Below are positions 55,315 to 64,000 of a DNA stretch of 64,000 nucleotides, one piece after another. A program made the translations under genes and the position numbers. The stretch is from NCBI RefSeq assembly GCF_900104355.1, contig NZ_FNIY01000005.1, forward strand, positions 186,001-250,000. Reading direction: 5' to 3'. This stretch comes from Phyllobacterium sp. OV277. GTDB taxonomy: Bacteria; Pseudomonadota; Alphaproteobacteria; Rhizobiales; Rhizobiaceae. The notes beneath the pieces are model-generated. The model was not told where the DNA came from and made no database searches. It saw nothing but the letters and a program-made list of their open reading frames with translations. Position 1 is the first letter of the stretch. The number at the start of each line of letters is the position of its first letter.

Positions 55315-56310
55315 ATGAACGTACTGAAGAAACTTGCACTGGGGTCGGCTCTGGCACTTGCCATGCTGGCATCACAGGCACAGGCAGAAACCATCAAGAT
55401 TGGTCTGGTGGCAAAATCGCTCGGTAACGGCTTCTTTGAAGCGGCCAACAAGGGCGCGCAGGAAGCGGCAAAGGAACTGGGCGGCGTCGAGGTCATCTAT
55501 ACGGGACCGACATCAACCACAGCTGAGGGCCAGATTGAGGTCATCAATGCGCTGATCGCCCAGAACGTCAATGCAATCGCCATTTCCGCCAATGATCCGG
55601 ATGCGGTTGTACCAGCGCTCAAGAAAGCCATGGCGCGCGGCATCAAGGTTATCTCGTGGGATTCTGCCGTGGCCAAGGAAGGCCGTATCGTCCACCTCAA
55701 CCCATCATCGAACGAGTTGATCGGCAAGATGTGCCTGCAACTCGCCGCAGCCCATCTGCCCGATGGCAAGGGCGACTTTGCGATTCTTTCGGCAACAACC
55801 ACATCGACAAACCAGAACACCTGGATTGCCGAAATGAAAAAGCAGTTGCCAAGTTTCCCCGGCCTCAATCTGGTGACAACCGTTTATGGCGATGACCTTG
55901 CTGATAAGAGCTATCGCGAAGCACAGGGCCTTCTGACCTCGCAGCCAAATGTGAAAGTTATCGTGGCTCCGACGACGGTTGGTGTTCTCGCCGCGTCGCA
56001 GGCGGTGGCTGATGCCAAGAAGATCGGCTCCGTCTATGTAACCGGCCTTGGCCTGCCTTCGGAAATGGCCGGTGCGATCAAATCCGGTGCTACCAAGGAA
56101 TTTGCCATCTGGAACCCGATTGATCTTGGTTATTCCGCCACGCAGATCGCCTACCGTCTCGTCAAGGGCGACACGGACGGCAAACCTGGCAGCGAGATTG
56201 AAGCCGGACGCATGGGCAAGATCAAGATCGGCGACAATGGTGAAGCCGCCATGGCTGATCCCTTCGTCTATGACGCGAAGAACATCGATCAGTTCTCGAA
56301 GATTTTCTGA
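55315..56310 (+). CDS. rhaS: Rhamnose ABC transporter substrate-binding protein
   Basis: A 331-residue sugar-binding protein of the RbsB type with signal peptide ending SQAQA-ET. It has IKIGLVAKSLGNGFFEAANKG, VNAIAISANDPDAVVPALKKAMA and VISWDSAVAKEGRIVHLN, matching RhaS of rhizobia. GGGAGGAAG precedes the ATG. It delivers rhamnose to the RhaT/RhaP/RhaQ transporter. A hairpin after its stop may lower expression of the downstream genes relative to this binding protein. Confidence 0.95.
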   Translation: MNVLKKLALGSALALAMLASQAQAETIKIGLVAKSLGNGFFEAANKGAQEAAKELGGVEVIYTGPTSTTAEGQIEVINALIAQNVNAIAISANDPDAVVPALKKAMARGIKVISWDSAVAKEGRIVHLNPSSNELIGKMCLQLAAAHLPDGKGDFAILSATTTSTNQNTWIAEMKKQLPSFPGLNLVTTVYGDDLADKSYREAQGLLTSQPNVKVIVAPTTVGVLAASQAVADAKKIGSVYVTGLGLPSEMAGAIKSGATKEFAIWNPIDLGYSATQIAYRLVKGDTDGKPGSEIEAGRMGKIKIGDNGEAAMADPFVYDAKNIDQFSKIF

Positions 56311-56331
56311 TCCGGCAACCGCGCCGCAGAA

Positions 56332-56360
56332 GCCCGGCAGATTTTCTGCCGGGCATTTTT
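56332..56360 (+). terminator. Intra-operon hairpin/attenuator after rhaS
   Basis: GCCCGGCAGA (56332-56341) and TCTGCCGGGC (56345-56354) form a perfect 10-bp stem with a 3-base loop followed by ATTTTT. It is a Rho-independent terminator in form, between rhaS and rhaT. Since the operon continues, it more likely acts as partial terminator or 3' mRNA stabiliser of rhaS. Confidence 0.8.
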
Positions 56361-56372
56361 CAACCCAGTGGT

Positions 56373-57899
56373 ATGTCCATGATGAACGCCGCCCTTGCCG
56401 AGCCATCACCCATTGTCCCCATTCTGGAAATGCGGGCCATCTCCAAGTCGTTTCCCGGTGTGAAAGCACTGAACGACGTCAATATTTCCCTTTATCCGGG
56501 TACAGTGACGGCGCTGATCGGCGAAAACGGCGCGGGGAAGTCTACCCTCGTCAAGATTCTGACCGGTATCTACGAATCCGACGAAGGCGAAATTCACATT
56601 GATGGCAAAGCTGTCGCCTTCGGTAATGCGCAGGACGCAATCAATCATGGCGTGACGGCCATTCATCAGGAAACCGTGCTGTTTGACGAATTGTCCGTCG
56701 CCGAAAACATCTTTATCGGCCATGCGCCGAAGACATCCTTAGGTCTCGTCAACTGGAAGGGTGTCAATGCGAGAGCGCTCGCCCTGCTTCATTCGCTCGA
56801 AAGCAATATCGACCCGCGTGCCCGGCTGAAGGATCTTTCCATCGCCCAGCGCCATCTCGTTGCCATCGCCCGTGCGCTCTCGGTTGACGCGCGTATCGTC
56901 ATCATGGATGAACCGACGGCTGCCCTGTCACGCAAGGAAGTCGATGATCTCTTCCAGATCGTCAGACGGCTGAAGGCTCAAGGCAAAGCAATTCTCTTCA
57001 TCAGCCACAAATTCGATGAGGTTTATGAGATCGCGGATAATTATGCGGTGTTTCGCGACGGCAAAGCTGTGGGTAGCGGGGCGCTCGCCGACATCAACCA
57101 GAACGATATTGTCCGCTTGATGGTTGGCCGCTCCATCGAACATGCCTTTCCGAAAGTGGATATCCCACTCGGCAAAACGGTTCTGAAAGTCGAGAATTAC
57201 AGCCATCCGACCGAGTTCCGCGATATCTCCTTCGAGCTGCGCAAAGGCGAAATCCTTGGCATCTATGGACTGGTCGGCGCCGGTCGTTCGGAGATTTGCC
57301 AGTCCCTGTTCGGCGTCACCCGGCCATCGCACGGCAGGCTGGAACTGGACGGCAAGGAAATCCAGATACGCTCGCCCGGTGAGGCAGTTCATGCGGGCAT
57401 TGTCTATGTGCCTGAGGAGCGTGGGCGCCACGGCGCCGTGCTGCAATTGCCGATCTACCAGAATATCTCGCTGCCTTCGCTTGGGAAAACCTCACGCTCT
57501 GGTTTCTTGCGTGCAGCGGAAGAACTGGCGCTAGCCCGCAAATATGCTGAACGTTTTGACCTGCGCGCCGCTGCGCTTTCCGTACCTGTTGGTACGCTGT
57601 CCGGTGGTAATCAGCAGAAGGTCGTCATCGGCAAATGGCTGGCCACGCAGCCGAAAATACTCATTCTCGATGAACCCACCAAAGGCATCGATATCGGCTC
57701 GAAAGCTGCCGTCCACGCCTTTATCAGCGAGCTCGCAGGCGAAGGTCTCAGCATTATCATGGTTTCATCCGAACTGCCTGAGATTCTGGGTATGTCTGAC
57801 CGCGTTCTGGTGATGCGGGAGGGTCTGTCCGCCGGTCTTTTCGAGCGTGCATATATGAATGCCGAGATACTGGTTCGGGCCGCAACCGGCAACGCGTAA
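56373..57899 (+). CDS. rhaT: Rhamnose ABC transporter ATPase (double ATP-binding)
   Basis: A 508-residue sugar-type ATPase with two domains. The first has Walker A IGENGAGKSTLVKILTG, signature DLSIAQRHLVAIARAL and Walker B VIMDEPTAAL. The second has the degenerate P-loop VGAGRSEICQSLFG, signature LSGGNQQKVVIGKWLA and ILILDEPTKGID. This pattern is normal for RbsA-type sugar ATPases. It energises RhaP/RhaQ. ATG 56373 has a weak ribosome site; the hairpin just upstream ends 13 bases before. Confidence 0.95.
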   Translation: MSMMNAALAEPSPIVPILEMRAISKSFPGVKALNDVNISLYPGTVTALIGENGAGKSTLVKILTGIYESDEGEIHIDGKAVAFGNAQDAINHGVTAIHQETVLFDELSVAENIFIGHAPKTSLGLVNWKGVNARALALLHSLESNIDPRARLKDLSIAQRHLVAIARALSVDARIVIMDEPTAALSRKEVDDLFQIVRRLKAQGKAILFISHKFDEVYEIADNYAVFRDGKAVGSGALADINQNDIVRLMVGRSIEHAFPKVDIPLGKTVLKVENYSHPTEFRDISFELRKGEILGIYGLVGAGRSEICQSLFGVTRPSHGRLELDGKEIQIRSPGEAVHAGIVYVPEERGRHGAVLQLPIYQNISLPSLGKTSRSGFLRAAEELALARKYAERFDLRAAALSVPVGTLSGGNQQKVVIGKWLATQPKILILDEPTKGIDIGSKAAVHAFISELAGEGLSIIMVSSELPEILGMSDRVLVMREGLSAGLFERAYMNAEILVRAATGNA

Positions 57900-57907
57900 G
57901 GGGCGAA

Positions 57908-58909
57908 ATGATCAAAAAGCTTTTCAGATTTCGCGAGATGCTGCTGGTGATAATCATCGCCGTCCTGCTTGGCGTTTTCTCCTCGCGCTCATCGGGCTTT
58001 GCCAGCCCTTCGAACCTCTCCAATATTTTCAATGACACGTCGATCCTGATCATTCTGGCGCTTGGCCAGATGACCGTGATCCTGACGAAATCGATTGATC
58101 TTTCCGTTGCCGCCAATGTCGCTTTTACTGGCATGGCAGTTGCGATGCTCAACGCAGCTCACCCGGATTTGCCATTGGCGCTGATTGTCGTCATCGCGCT
58201 TGGCATTGGCGCGATCCTCGGCGCAATCAACGGTCTGTTCGTATGGAAGCTTGGCATTCCTTCCATTGTTGTCACGCTTGGCACTCTTACCATTTATCGT
58301 GGTATGGCCTTCGTTCTGTCAGGTGGTGGCTGGGTCAATGCGCATCAGATGACCGAGCCATTCCTGCAAACGCCTCGTCATGTCTTTCTTGGTCTGCCTG
58401 TCCTCGGATGGACAGCCATCATCATTGTCGCTGTCATTTATATCGTCATGTCGCGCACCTTCCTCGGCCGCGCGATCTACGCTTCCGGCGGCAATCCGAC
58501 AGCGGCTGTATATGCGGGCATTGATGTGGGCCGCACCCGGTTTTTCGCCTTCGTCATATCTGGCACGCTTGCCGGTCTGTGCGGCTATCTCTGGGTGTCG
58601 CGCTACGCGGTGGCTTACGTCGATATCGCGGCGGGGTTCGAACTTGATAGCGTTGCCGCATGCGTCATCGGCGGTATCTCGACGCTTGGAGGCATTGGCT
58701 CAGTTGCGGGAGCCCTGCTTGGCTCGCTGTTCCTTGGTGTCATCAAGAACGCCCTGCCCGTCATCAATATTTCGCCGTTCTCGCAAATGGCGATCTCCGG
58801 CGGCGTCATCATTGCAGCCGTGATTTTCAATGCGCGGCAGGAACAACGGCGCGGCCGCATCATTCTGCGGGATCGTGGGGCATCGGAAAAGATCGAGGGT
58901 ATCGCATGA
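57908..58909 (+). CDS. rhaP: Rhamnose ABC transporter permease
   Basis: A 333-residue RbsC-type permease with eight or more hydrophobic segments. It includes LALGQMTVILTKSIDLSVAA near the N-terminus and SVAACVIGGISTLGGIGSVAG near the C-terminus. It follows rhaT by 8 bases and overlaps rhaQ by ATGA (58906-58909). It forms the heterodimeric channel with RhaQ. Confidence 0.94.
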   Translation: MIKKLFRFREMLLVIIIAVLLGVFSSRSSGFASPSNLSNIFNDTSILIILALGQMTVILTKSIDLSVAANVAFTGMAVAMLNAAHPDLPLALIVVIALGIGAILGAINGLFVWKLGIPSIVVTLGTLTIYRGMAFVLSGGGWVNAHQMTEPFLQTPRHVFLGLPVLGWTAIIIVAVIYIVMSRTFLGRAIYASGGNPTAAVYAGIDVGRTRFFAFVISGTLAGLCGYLWVSRYAVAYVDIAAGFELDSVAACVIGGISTLGGIGSVAGALLGSLFLGVIKNALPVINISPFSQMAISGGVIIAAVIFNARQEQRRGRIILRDRGASEKIEGIA

Positions 58910-59907
58910 GTATAACAAGCGAAAAACGTCATATCCCGGATCGTTTGGGTACATCTGCGACGCGATTGTTTGCCAGTTGGGAAGCGCTGCTTCTGGTTGT
59001 CGCGATCCTGATTTTTATCGCCAACTCCTTTGCCTCACCCTACTTCTTGAATGCCTGGAACCTCTCGGACGCCACGTTCAATTTCACCGAAAAAGCGATG
59101 GTGGCTTTTGCCATGGCCTTGCTGATCATTGCGGGAGAAATTGATCTTTCCGTCGCCGCTATCATCGCCCTTGCCGCAACGGCTATGGGTGCTGCGGCAC
59201 AGGCGGGTGTTGGAACTCCGGGGCTCGTCGTCATCGGTATCGCGGTTGGCGTGGGATGCGGTATAATCAACGGCATTCTGGTCGCTGGACTGCGGCTTCC
59301 CTCCATTGTCGTGACCATTGGCACAATGAGCCTGTTTCGCGGCATCGCCTATATTGTCCTTGGCGACAAAGCCTATGGCGGTTATCCCTCATCCTTTGCC
59401 TATTTCGGACAAGGCTACGTCTTCTGGGTCTTTTCCTTCGAATTCGTGCTCTTTGCCGTTCTTGCAGTTCTCTTCGCAATTCTGCTGCACGCCACCAATT
59501 TTGGCAGGCGCATCTATGCCATCGGCAATAATGAGTTTGCGGCGCGCTTCTCCGGTATCCGCGTAGAAAGGATCAAGTTCACCCTGTTCCTGATGACCGG
59601 GCTGATGTCGGGCATTGCTGCGGTTTGCCTTACCTCGCGTCTGGGTTCCACCCGCCCCTCCATCGCGCAAGGCTGGGAACTCGAAATCGTCACCATGGTC
59701 GTATTGGGTGGCATCTCCATTCTTGGCGGTTCGGGCACCATTGGCGGTGTGGTCATCGCGGCTTTCGTGATGGGACTGGTTACATTTGGCCTAGGACTGC
59801 TGAATGTACCGGGCATTGTCATGTCGATCTTCATCGGCCTGCTTCTGATTATCACCATAACATTGCCGATCATCATCCACCGCATCAGGCACAGGAAGCA
59901 CGCATGA
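58906..59907 (+). CDS. rhaQ: Rhamnose ABC transporter permease
   Basis: A 333-residue RbsC-type permease, paralog of RhaP. It has [21 protein letters not shown] and [20 protein letters not shown] in the positions equivalent to those of RhaP. ATG 58906 lies in the rhaP stop, giving translational coupling; a longer frame from 58660 is only a run-through of the rhaP region. It overlaps rhaU by ATGA. Confidence 0.94.
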   Translation: MSITSEKRHIPDRLGTSATRLFASWEALLLVVAILIFIANSFASPYFLNAWNLSDATFNFTEKAMVAFAMALLIIAGEIDLSVAAIIALAATAMGAAAQAGVGTPGLVVIGIAVGVGCGIINGILVAGLRLPSIVVTIGTMSLFRGIAYIVLGDKAYGGYPSSFAYFGQGYVFWVFSFEFVLFAVLAVLFAILLHATNFGRRIYAIGNNEFAARFSGIRVERIKFTLFLMTGLMSGIAAVCLTSRLGSTRPSIAQGWELEIVTMVVLGGISILGGSGTIGGVVIAAFVMGLVTFGLGLLNVPGIVMSIFIGLLLIITITLPIIIHRIRHRKHA

Positions 59908-60227
59908 ACACTCAAGAGAAATATGCGTTCAAGATGATGCTCAATCCCGGCATGGAAGAGGAATACCGGCGGCGGCATGATGCAATCTGGCCGGAGCTTG
60001 TCGACCTCCTGCGCGACGCGGGTGTGCAGGATTATTCCATTCATCTTGATCGCGAAACCAATACGCTTTTCGGCGTACTCACCCGCCCTGCCGGGCACAC
60101 CATGGCTGATCTTCCTGACCATCCTGTGATGAAGAAATGGTGGGTGCATATGGCCGATATCATGGCGACCAACCCTGATCATTCACCCGTACAGTCCGAT
60201 CTGGTCTGTCTGTTTCATCTGGCCTGA
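59904..60227 (+). CDS. rhaU: L-rhamnose mutarotase
   Basis: A 107-residue protein of the RhaM/RhaU family. [29 protein letters not shown] carries the active-site His region, and [13 protein letters not shown] the conserved Trp pair. It interconverts rhamnose anomers to feed the isomerase. It begins at ATG 59904, overlapping rhaQ by ATGA, and stops one base before the rhaK start. Confidence 0.95.
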   Translation: MNTQEKYAFKMMLNPGMEEEYRRRHDAIWPELVDLLRDAGVQDYSIHLDRETNTLFGVLTRPAGHTMADLPDHPVMKKWWVHMADIMATNPDHSPVQSDLVCLFHLA

Positions 60228-60228
60228 T

Positions 60229-61590
60229 ATGACCAGGCCGCGCCATATTGCTGTCATTGACGTTGGCAAGACCAATGCCAAGCTCGTCGTGGTTGATGCA
60301 GAAAGCGGTGTGGAACTGGCCGTACGCAGCACACCCAATCGCGTGGTCAGCAATGGCCCCTACCCGCATTATGATGTTGACGTGCTGTGGCACTTCTTTC
60401 TGAACTCGCTGACAGAGTTTGCCGAAACACCCGGTTTTGATGCCATATCGGTTACCGCCCATGGCGCTGCGGCGGCTCTGCTTGGCGAAAACGGACTGGC
60501 CATGCCTGTCATTGATTATGAGCATATCTATCCCGATGCAGTACGTCAGGACTATGCGCAGCTGCGGCCTGATTTTGCCGAGACCGGCTCTCCTTATCTG
60601 GCTGGCGGGCTGAATGTCGGTGCGCAGATTCACTATCAGAAAACACAATTTCCAGCATTGTTCGCAGGCGTAAAAACTGTCCTGACCTATGCCCAATATT
60701 GGGTCTGGCGGTTAACCGGAACCGCAGTGAACGAAGTGACATCTCTTGGCTGTCATACGGATCTATGGAATCCGCGAGACGGTGAATATTCCAGCCTTGT
60801 CGACAAGCTGGAACTGCGCCCGCTTCTGCCTCCCGTCCGCTCGGCATTTGATCATATCGGAGATTTGCTCGCACCCCTGACAACTCAGATCGGTATCAAC
60901 AGGCCCGTACCGGTGTTCTGCGGCATCCATGATTCAAATGCATCCCTGCTGCCGCATCTGATGACACGCACCTCGCCATTTTCCGTCGTCTCAACGGGGA
61001 CATGGGTTGTTCTGTTTGCCGTGGGCGGCCATCTGGATCAACTCGATCAGCAACGCGATACGCTTGCCAATGTCGACGCCTATGGCAAGGCAGTGCCATC
61101 AGCCCGGTTTATGGGTGGGCGTGAATTTGATCTTTTGACTGGCGGGAATGCTGTTGCTCCCGACGCGGAAACGCTTGAGCGCGTTATTCGCGATCAGGTG
61201 ATGATCCTGCCAGGTTTTGCCAAAGGCACCGGCCCGTATCCGAACCGGGCGGCAAACTGGCCCAATGGCGAGCCAGGCAACCCGGCAGAACGAACCGCCG
61301 CCGCTTCGCTCTATGCGGCGATGATGACCGCGATCAGTCTGGAGCTGATCGGGTCGGCGGGAGCTACAATCATCGAAGGCCCGTTCTCCCGCAACGCACT
61401 CTATTTGTCAGCGTTGCGCAACCTGACACAACGGGAGGTAATGTCGCTGCCGGGTTCGACGGGAACCAGCCTTGGGGCTGCCCTGCTCGCGGGCGCGACA
61501 ATCCCCGCACCGACGAACACCGGAAATGTGCAACCTCTCGACGCCGCCTTCGATACATATGCGAAGGCATGGCGAGACCATCTCGCATGA
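60229..61590 (+). CDS. rhaK: Rhamnulokinase/rhamnose kinase of the FGGY family
   Basis: A 453-residue sugar kinase. The N-terminal phosphate motif is AVIDVGKTNAKLVVVDAE, the FGGY-type site includes VSTGTWVVLFAVGG, and the C-terminal ATP region has EGPFSRNALYLSALRNLTQREV. It matches rhizobial RhaK, which is needed for both phosphorylation and active transport in R. leguminosarum (established knowledge). Last gene of rhaRSTPQUK. Confidence 0.94.
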   Translation: MTRPRHIAVIDVGKTNAKLVVVDAESGVELAVRSTPNRVVSNGPYPHYDVDVLWHFFLNSLTEFAETPGFDAISVTAHGAAAALLGENGLAMPVIDYEHIYPDAVRQDYAQLRPDFAETGSPYLAGGLNVGAQIHYQKTQFPALFAGVKTVLTYAQYWVWRLTGTAVNEVTSLGCHTDLWNPRDGEYSSLVDKLELRPLLPPVRSAFDHIGDLLAPLTTQIGINRPVPVFCGIHDSNASLLPHLMTRTSPFSVVSTGTWVVLFAVGGHLDQLDQQRDTLANVDAYGKAVPSARFMGGREFDLLTGGNAVAPDAETLERVIRDQVMILPGFAKGTGPYPNRAANWPNGEPGNPAERTAAASLYAAMMTAISLELIGSAGATIIEGPFSRNALYLSALRNLTQREVMSLPGSTGTSLGAALLAGATIPAPTNTGNVQPLDAAFDTYAKAWRDHLA

Positions 61591-61592
61591 AA

Positions 61593-61614
61593 AAGGCGGG
61601 CCTGAGCCCGCCTT
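61593..61614 (-). terminator. Rho-independent terminator of dctA, shared with rhaK end
   Basis: AAGGCGGGC (61593-61601) and GCCCGCCTT (61606-61614) enclose a 4-base loop. On the minus strand the stem is followed by TTTTT, so it terminates dctA. It begins two bases after the rhaK stop, and the stem may also serve the plus-strand operon. Confidence 0.85.
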
Positions 61615-61638
61615 GCCATTTCATTCTTTACCAACCCG

Positions 61639-62964
61639 TCAACCGGCGAAGGCAAGAGCCTCTTCTTCGCTGACGCCGCCATGCAGCGCGCGATCAAGCA
61701 TGCCTTTATCGAGTTCGCCTTCCCAGCGGGCCACAACGATGGTCGCGACCGCATTGCCGACCAGATTGGTCAGGGCGCGGCATTCAGACATGAAGCGGTC
61801 GATGCCGAGGATCAGCGCCATACCGGCGACCGGAACCGCAGGAACAACTGATAGCGTTGCGGCAAGGGTGATGAAACCAGCACCGGTGATGCCAGCGGCA
61901 CCCTTTGAGCTGAGCATGGCAACCAGCAGCAGCAGAACCTGATCGGTGAGGGTCAGCGGCGTGTTGGTTGCCTGCGCGATGAAGAGGGCAGCCAGTGTCA
62001 TATAGATATTGGTGCCATCCAGATTGAAGGAATAGCCTGTTGGAATAACAAGACCGACGACAGACTTCTTGCAGCCCGCCTTTTCCATTTTCGCCATCAG
62101 GGTCGGCAGGGCAGCTTCCGAAGAGCTGGTGCCGAGAACGAGGAGCAATTCTTCCTTGATGTAACGGACCAGGGCGAAGATCGAGAAGCCGTTATACTTG
62201 GCAACGGCACCCAGAATGATCACCACGAACAGGATCGACGTCAGGTAGAATGTACCGATGAGCATCAGCAGATTGGCAACCGATGCAATGCCGTATTTGC
62301 CGATGGTGAAAGCCATGGCACCGAAAGCACCGATCGGGGCAGCCTTCATCAAAATGGCAACCAGCTTGAAAACCGGTGCTGACAATGTTTGCAGGAAGTT
62401 GGTGACAGGCTCGGCGCGCTCGCCAACCATGGCCAGCGAAATACCGAAGAGAACCGAGAAGAACAGGACCTGCAGGATATCGCCGGATGCGAACGCACCG
62501 ACAATGGTTGTTGGAATAATGTTTTGCAGGAAGCCGATAACGCTCTGTTCATGCGCCTGCTGCGTGTAGGTGGCAACGGCTGCTGGATCAAGTGTTGACG
62601 GATTGATGTTCATGCCCGCGCCGGGCTGAATGACATTGGCCACGATAAGGCCAACGATAAGCGCCAGTGTTGAGAAGGTCAGGAAGTAGATCATTGCCTT
62701 GCCGGCAACACGGCCGACCTTTTGCAGATCGCTCATTCCGGCGATGCCGGTTGTCACGGTCAGGAAGATTACCGGGGCAATAATCATCTTCACCAGTTTG
62801 ATGAAGGCATCGCCGAGCGGCTTCATGCTCGTGCCGATATCTGGATAGTAATGGCCAAGCGCGATGCCGATGGTGATGGCAACGATGACCTGAAAATACA
62901 GATGGGTATAGATTGGTTTCTTGACGCGCGGCTGCGGCGCTGCGCTGATGGTCACAGGACTCAT
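61639..62964 (-). CDS. dctA: C4-dicarboxylate transport protein DctA
   Basis: A 441-residue sodium/proton-dicarboxylate symporter with the DAACS topology. It has [44 protein letters not shown], the [14 protein letters not shown] serine-rich hairpin and [21 protein letters not shown]. It imports succinate, fumarate and malate. GGAGGAAGAT directly precedes ATG 62964, which is preferred to ATG 62976. A sigma-54 promoter and DctD-like sites lie upstream, with dctB divergent. Confidence 0.96.
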   Translation of the reverse strand: MSPVTISAAPQPRVKKPIYTHLYFQVIVAITIGIALGHYYPDIGTSMKPLGDAFIKLVKMIIAPVIFLTVTTGIAGMSDLQKVGRVAGKAMIYFLTFSTLALIVGLIVANVIQPGAGMNINPSTLDPAAVATYTQQAHEQSVIGFLQNIIPTTIVGAFASGDILQVLFFSVLFGISLAMVGERAEPVTNFLQTLSAPVFKLVAILMKAAPIGAFGAMAFTIGKYGIASVANLLMLIGTFYLTSILFVVIILGAVAKYNGFSIFALVRYIKEELLLVLGTSSSEAALPTLMAKMEKAGCKKSVVGLVIPTGYSFNLDGTNIYMTLAALFIAQATNTPLTLTDQVLLLLVAMLSSKGAAGITGAGFITLAATLSVVPAVPVAGMALILGIDRFMSECRALTNLVGNAVATIVVARWEGELDKGMLDRALHGGVSEEEALAFAG

Positions 62965-63063
62965 ATCTTCCTCCATGGTGCGAGCCGCGTCTGGCAGAAA
63001 CCCTGTCAGCCTCCCGGGCCCTTGTTCTCGAGAACAACCTACGCATTCTCTTCAGTCTCATTA

Positions 63064-63078
63064 GCAAGGGCCGTGCCA
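63064..63078 (-). promoter_or_regulatory. Sigma-54 (-24/-12) promoter of dctA
   Basis: Read on the minus strand: TGGCAC, five bases, TTGC. This is a perfect match to the sigma-54 core consensus, 100 bases upstream of the dctA ATG. The A/T-rich stretch at 63100-63127 between it and the activator sites could bind IHF, as for rhizobial dctA promoters. Confidence 0.9.
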
Positions 63079-63150
63079 ACCGGAAATTATTTGTCAACTA
63101 TCTGATTTTTAATAATATTATTTTAGACGAAGAAATCTTCAACCTACACA

Positions 63151-63200
63151 TGTGCGAAATTACGCACAAAATTATTGTCAATCGTGCGGATATATGCACA
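63151..63200. promoter_or_regulatory. Tandem DctD-type activator sites
   Basis: Two palindromes with 6-base centres: TGTGCGAAATTACGCACA at 63151-63168 and CGTGCGGATATATGCACA at 63183-63200. Their centres are 32 bases apart, about three helical turns. They lie 70-140 bases upstream of the sigma-54 promoter, the position of enhancer sites for the NtrC-type activator DctD. The right one runs into the start region of dctB. Confidence 0.85.
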
Positions 63201-63208
63201 AATCAGAT

Positions 63209-64000
63209 ATGGAAAGTTCGCTTGAGAAAGACGCCGATACACTGCCTATGGTGGCAGGGTCGAGCGCCATATCCAAATTGATCTATGGGGCGCTGGCGGT
63301 GTTCCTGATCCTTGGCGCATTGCTGGCGGCCAATGATTATGGCCGCAATCGTGCTTACCAGACACTTGAAACGAGAGCGACAAGCGCTGCGGAACTTAAC
63401 GCTGTTCTCCTGCGGACAGTGCTGGAAAAGCAGCGTTCCCTTCCATTTGTACTTTCACAGGACCGGGATCTCATCAGCGCGCTGACTTCCCGCAGTGAAA
63501 GCATGCTGCATCTTGTCGATCGCAAGCTGGAAAGCCTGATCGAAGGAACACACGCGTCGGTTATCTATCTTCTCGATGCCAAAGGCACGGCACTGTCGGC
63601 CAGCAATTGGCAAGAACCGACGAGCTTTGTCGGGATAGACTATAGTTTCCGCCCCTATTATCTGCGCGCCCTGGCAAGCGGAAGCGCTGAACATTATGCG
63701 CTTGGGACGATCAGCAAGCGGCCGGGTCTTTATATTTCACGGCGAATTGATGGACCTTCAGGCTTGCTTGGTGTGATCGTCGTGAAAGTCGAATTTGATG
63801 AACTTGAAGCCGACTGGCGCAAAAGCAGCGACCCATCCTATGTGATCGATCCTCGCGGTATTGTGTTGATCACCAGCTTTCCCGAATGGCGGTTCATGGC
63901 GCAGGCTGCAATACCGGCTGATCAGGTCGGGCCCATTCGCGAAAGCCTGCAATTTGGCGCTGCGCCGCTTGCTCCCTTGAGTGTCACTCCGGCATTGACG
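63209..64000 (+). CDS. dctB: C4-dicarboxylate sensor histidine kinase DctB, partial
   Basis: The frame is open from ATG 63209 to the right edge (264 codons), so the kinase part is missing. After a short cytoplasmic tail there is a transmembrane helix (LIYGALAVFLILGALLAA), then a periplasmic PAS-like sensor: RSLPFVLSQDRDLISAL, VIYLLDAKGTALSASNWQ, VGIDYSFRPYYLRALASG and LGTISKRPGLYISRRI. This is the DctB-type ligand-binding domain, with the RPYY substrate-contact region. It is divergent from dctA. ATG 63194 is also in frame but would lie inside the right activator site. Confidence 0.93.
   Translation, partial: MESSLEKDADTLPMVAGSSAISKLIYGALAVFLILGALLAANDYGRNRAYQTLETRATSAAELNAVLLRTVLEKQRSLPFVLSQDRDLISALTSRSESMLHLVDRKLESLIEGTHASVIYLLDAKGTALSASNWQEPTSFVGIDYSFRPYYLRALASGSAEHYALGTISKRPGLYISRRIDGPSGLLGVIVVKVEFDELEADWRKSSDPSYVIDPRGIVLITSFPEWRFMAQAAIPADQVGPIRESLQFGAAPLAPLSVTPALT

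Noticed and set aside
58660-58905. Upstream extension of rhaQ
   Set aside because: The extension overlaps rhaP out of frame and is not membrane-like; ATG 58906 in the rhaP stop is the natural coupled start.
1-64000. CRISPR array, tRNA/rRNA, insertion sequence or prophage
   Set aside because: No regularly spaced repeats, tRNA-like cloverleafs, transposase or integrase motifs were recognised anywhere in the window.

Overview
The window reads as chromosome or large replicon of an alphaproteobacterium of the Hyphomicrobiales (Brucellaceae/Phyllobacteriaceae/Rhizobiaceae type). The pointers are an Omp25/Omp31-type porin-like protein, a rhizobial-type rhamnose operon (rhaDI divergent from rhaRSTPQUK), a dctA/dctB pair with a sigma-54 promoter and tandem DctD-like sites, FkbM methyltransferases and an RhaI-type isomerase. 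The species cannot be fixed from the sequence. No rRNA, tRNA, CRISPR array, transposase or phage module was seen. Genes are tightly packed and many overlap by ATGA.

Region 1 (1-8457) is a hydroxamate siderophore locus: an N-acyltransferase (cut by the left edge), MbtH, a single-module C-A-PCP-TE synthetase, an N-hydroxylase, and on the opposite strand a trilactone-esterase-like hydrolase and an Sfp-type phosphopantetheinyl transferase. A stretch with one small hypothetical gene follows.

Region 2 (9664-33073) is a capsule locus of the ABC-transporter (group 2-like) kind: AraC regulator, outer-membrane exporter, two KpsE-type inner-membrane proteins, KpsM, KpsT, KpsS and KpsC, plus glycosyltransferases, FkbM and other methyltransferases, two unrecognised proteins sharing a C-terminal module, a TPR protein, an Omp25/31 protein and a Hint-domain secreted protein. 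Transporter genes are scattered and alternate in strand.

Region 3 (33151-41460) is metabolic: a formaldehyde-activating enzyme facing an MfnB-like/FolB fusion (tetrahydromethanopterin or methylofuran connection), kbl-tdh threonine degradation, and a ROK repressor divergent from divergent NagB- and NagA-like enzymes and an orphan binding protein.

Region 4 (41497-50692) is an IclR-controlled catabolic set: an oligopeptide-type ABC transporter split over two operons, a SelA-like PLP enzyme, a COG3964 amidohydrolase and a RidA protein. A common palindromic half-site lies in front of both operons.

Region 5 (50837-61590) is a complete L-rhamnose uptake and catabolism regulon. Region 6 (61593-64000) is dctA with its terminator and sigma-54 promoter, and the start of dctB, cut by the right edge.
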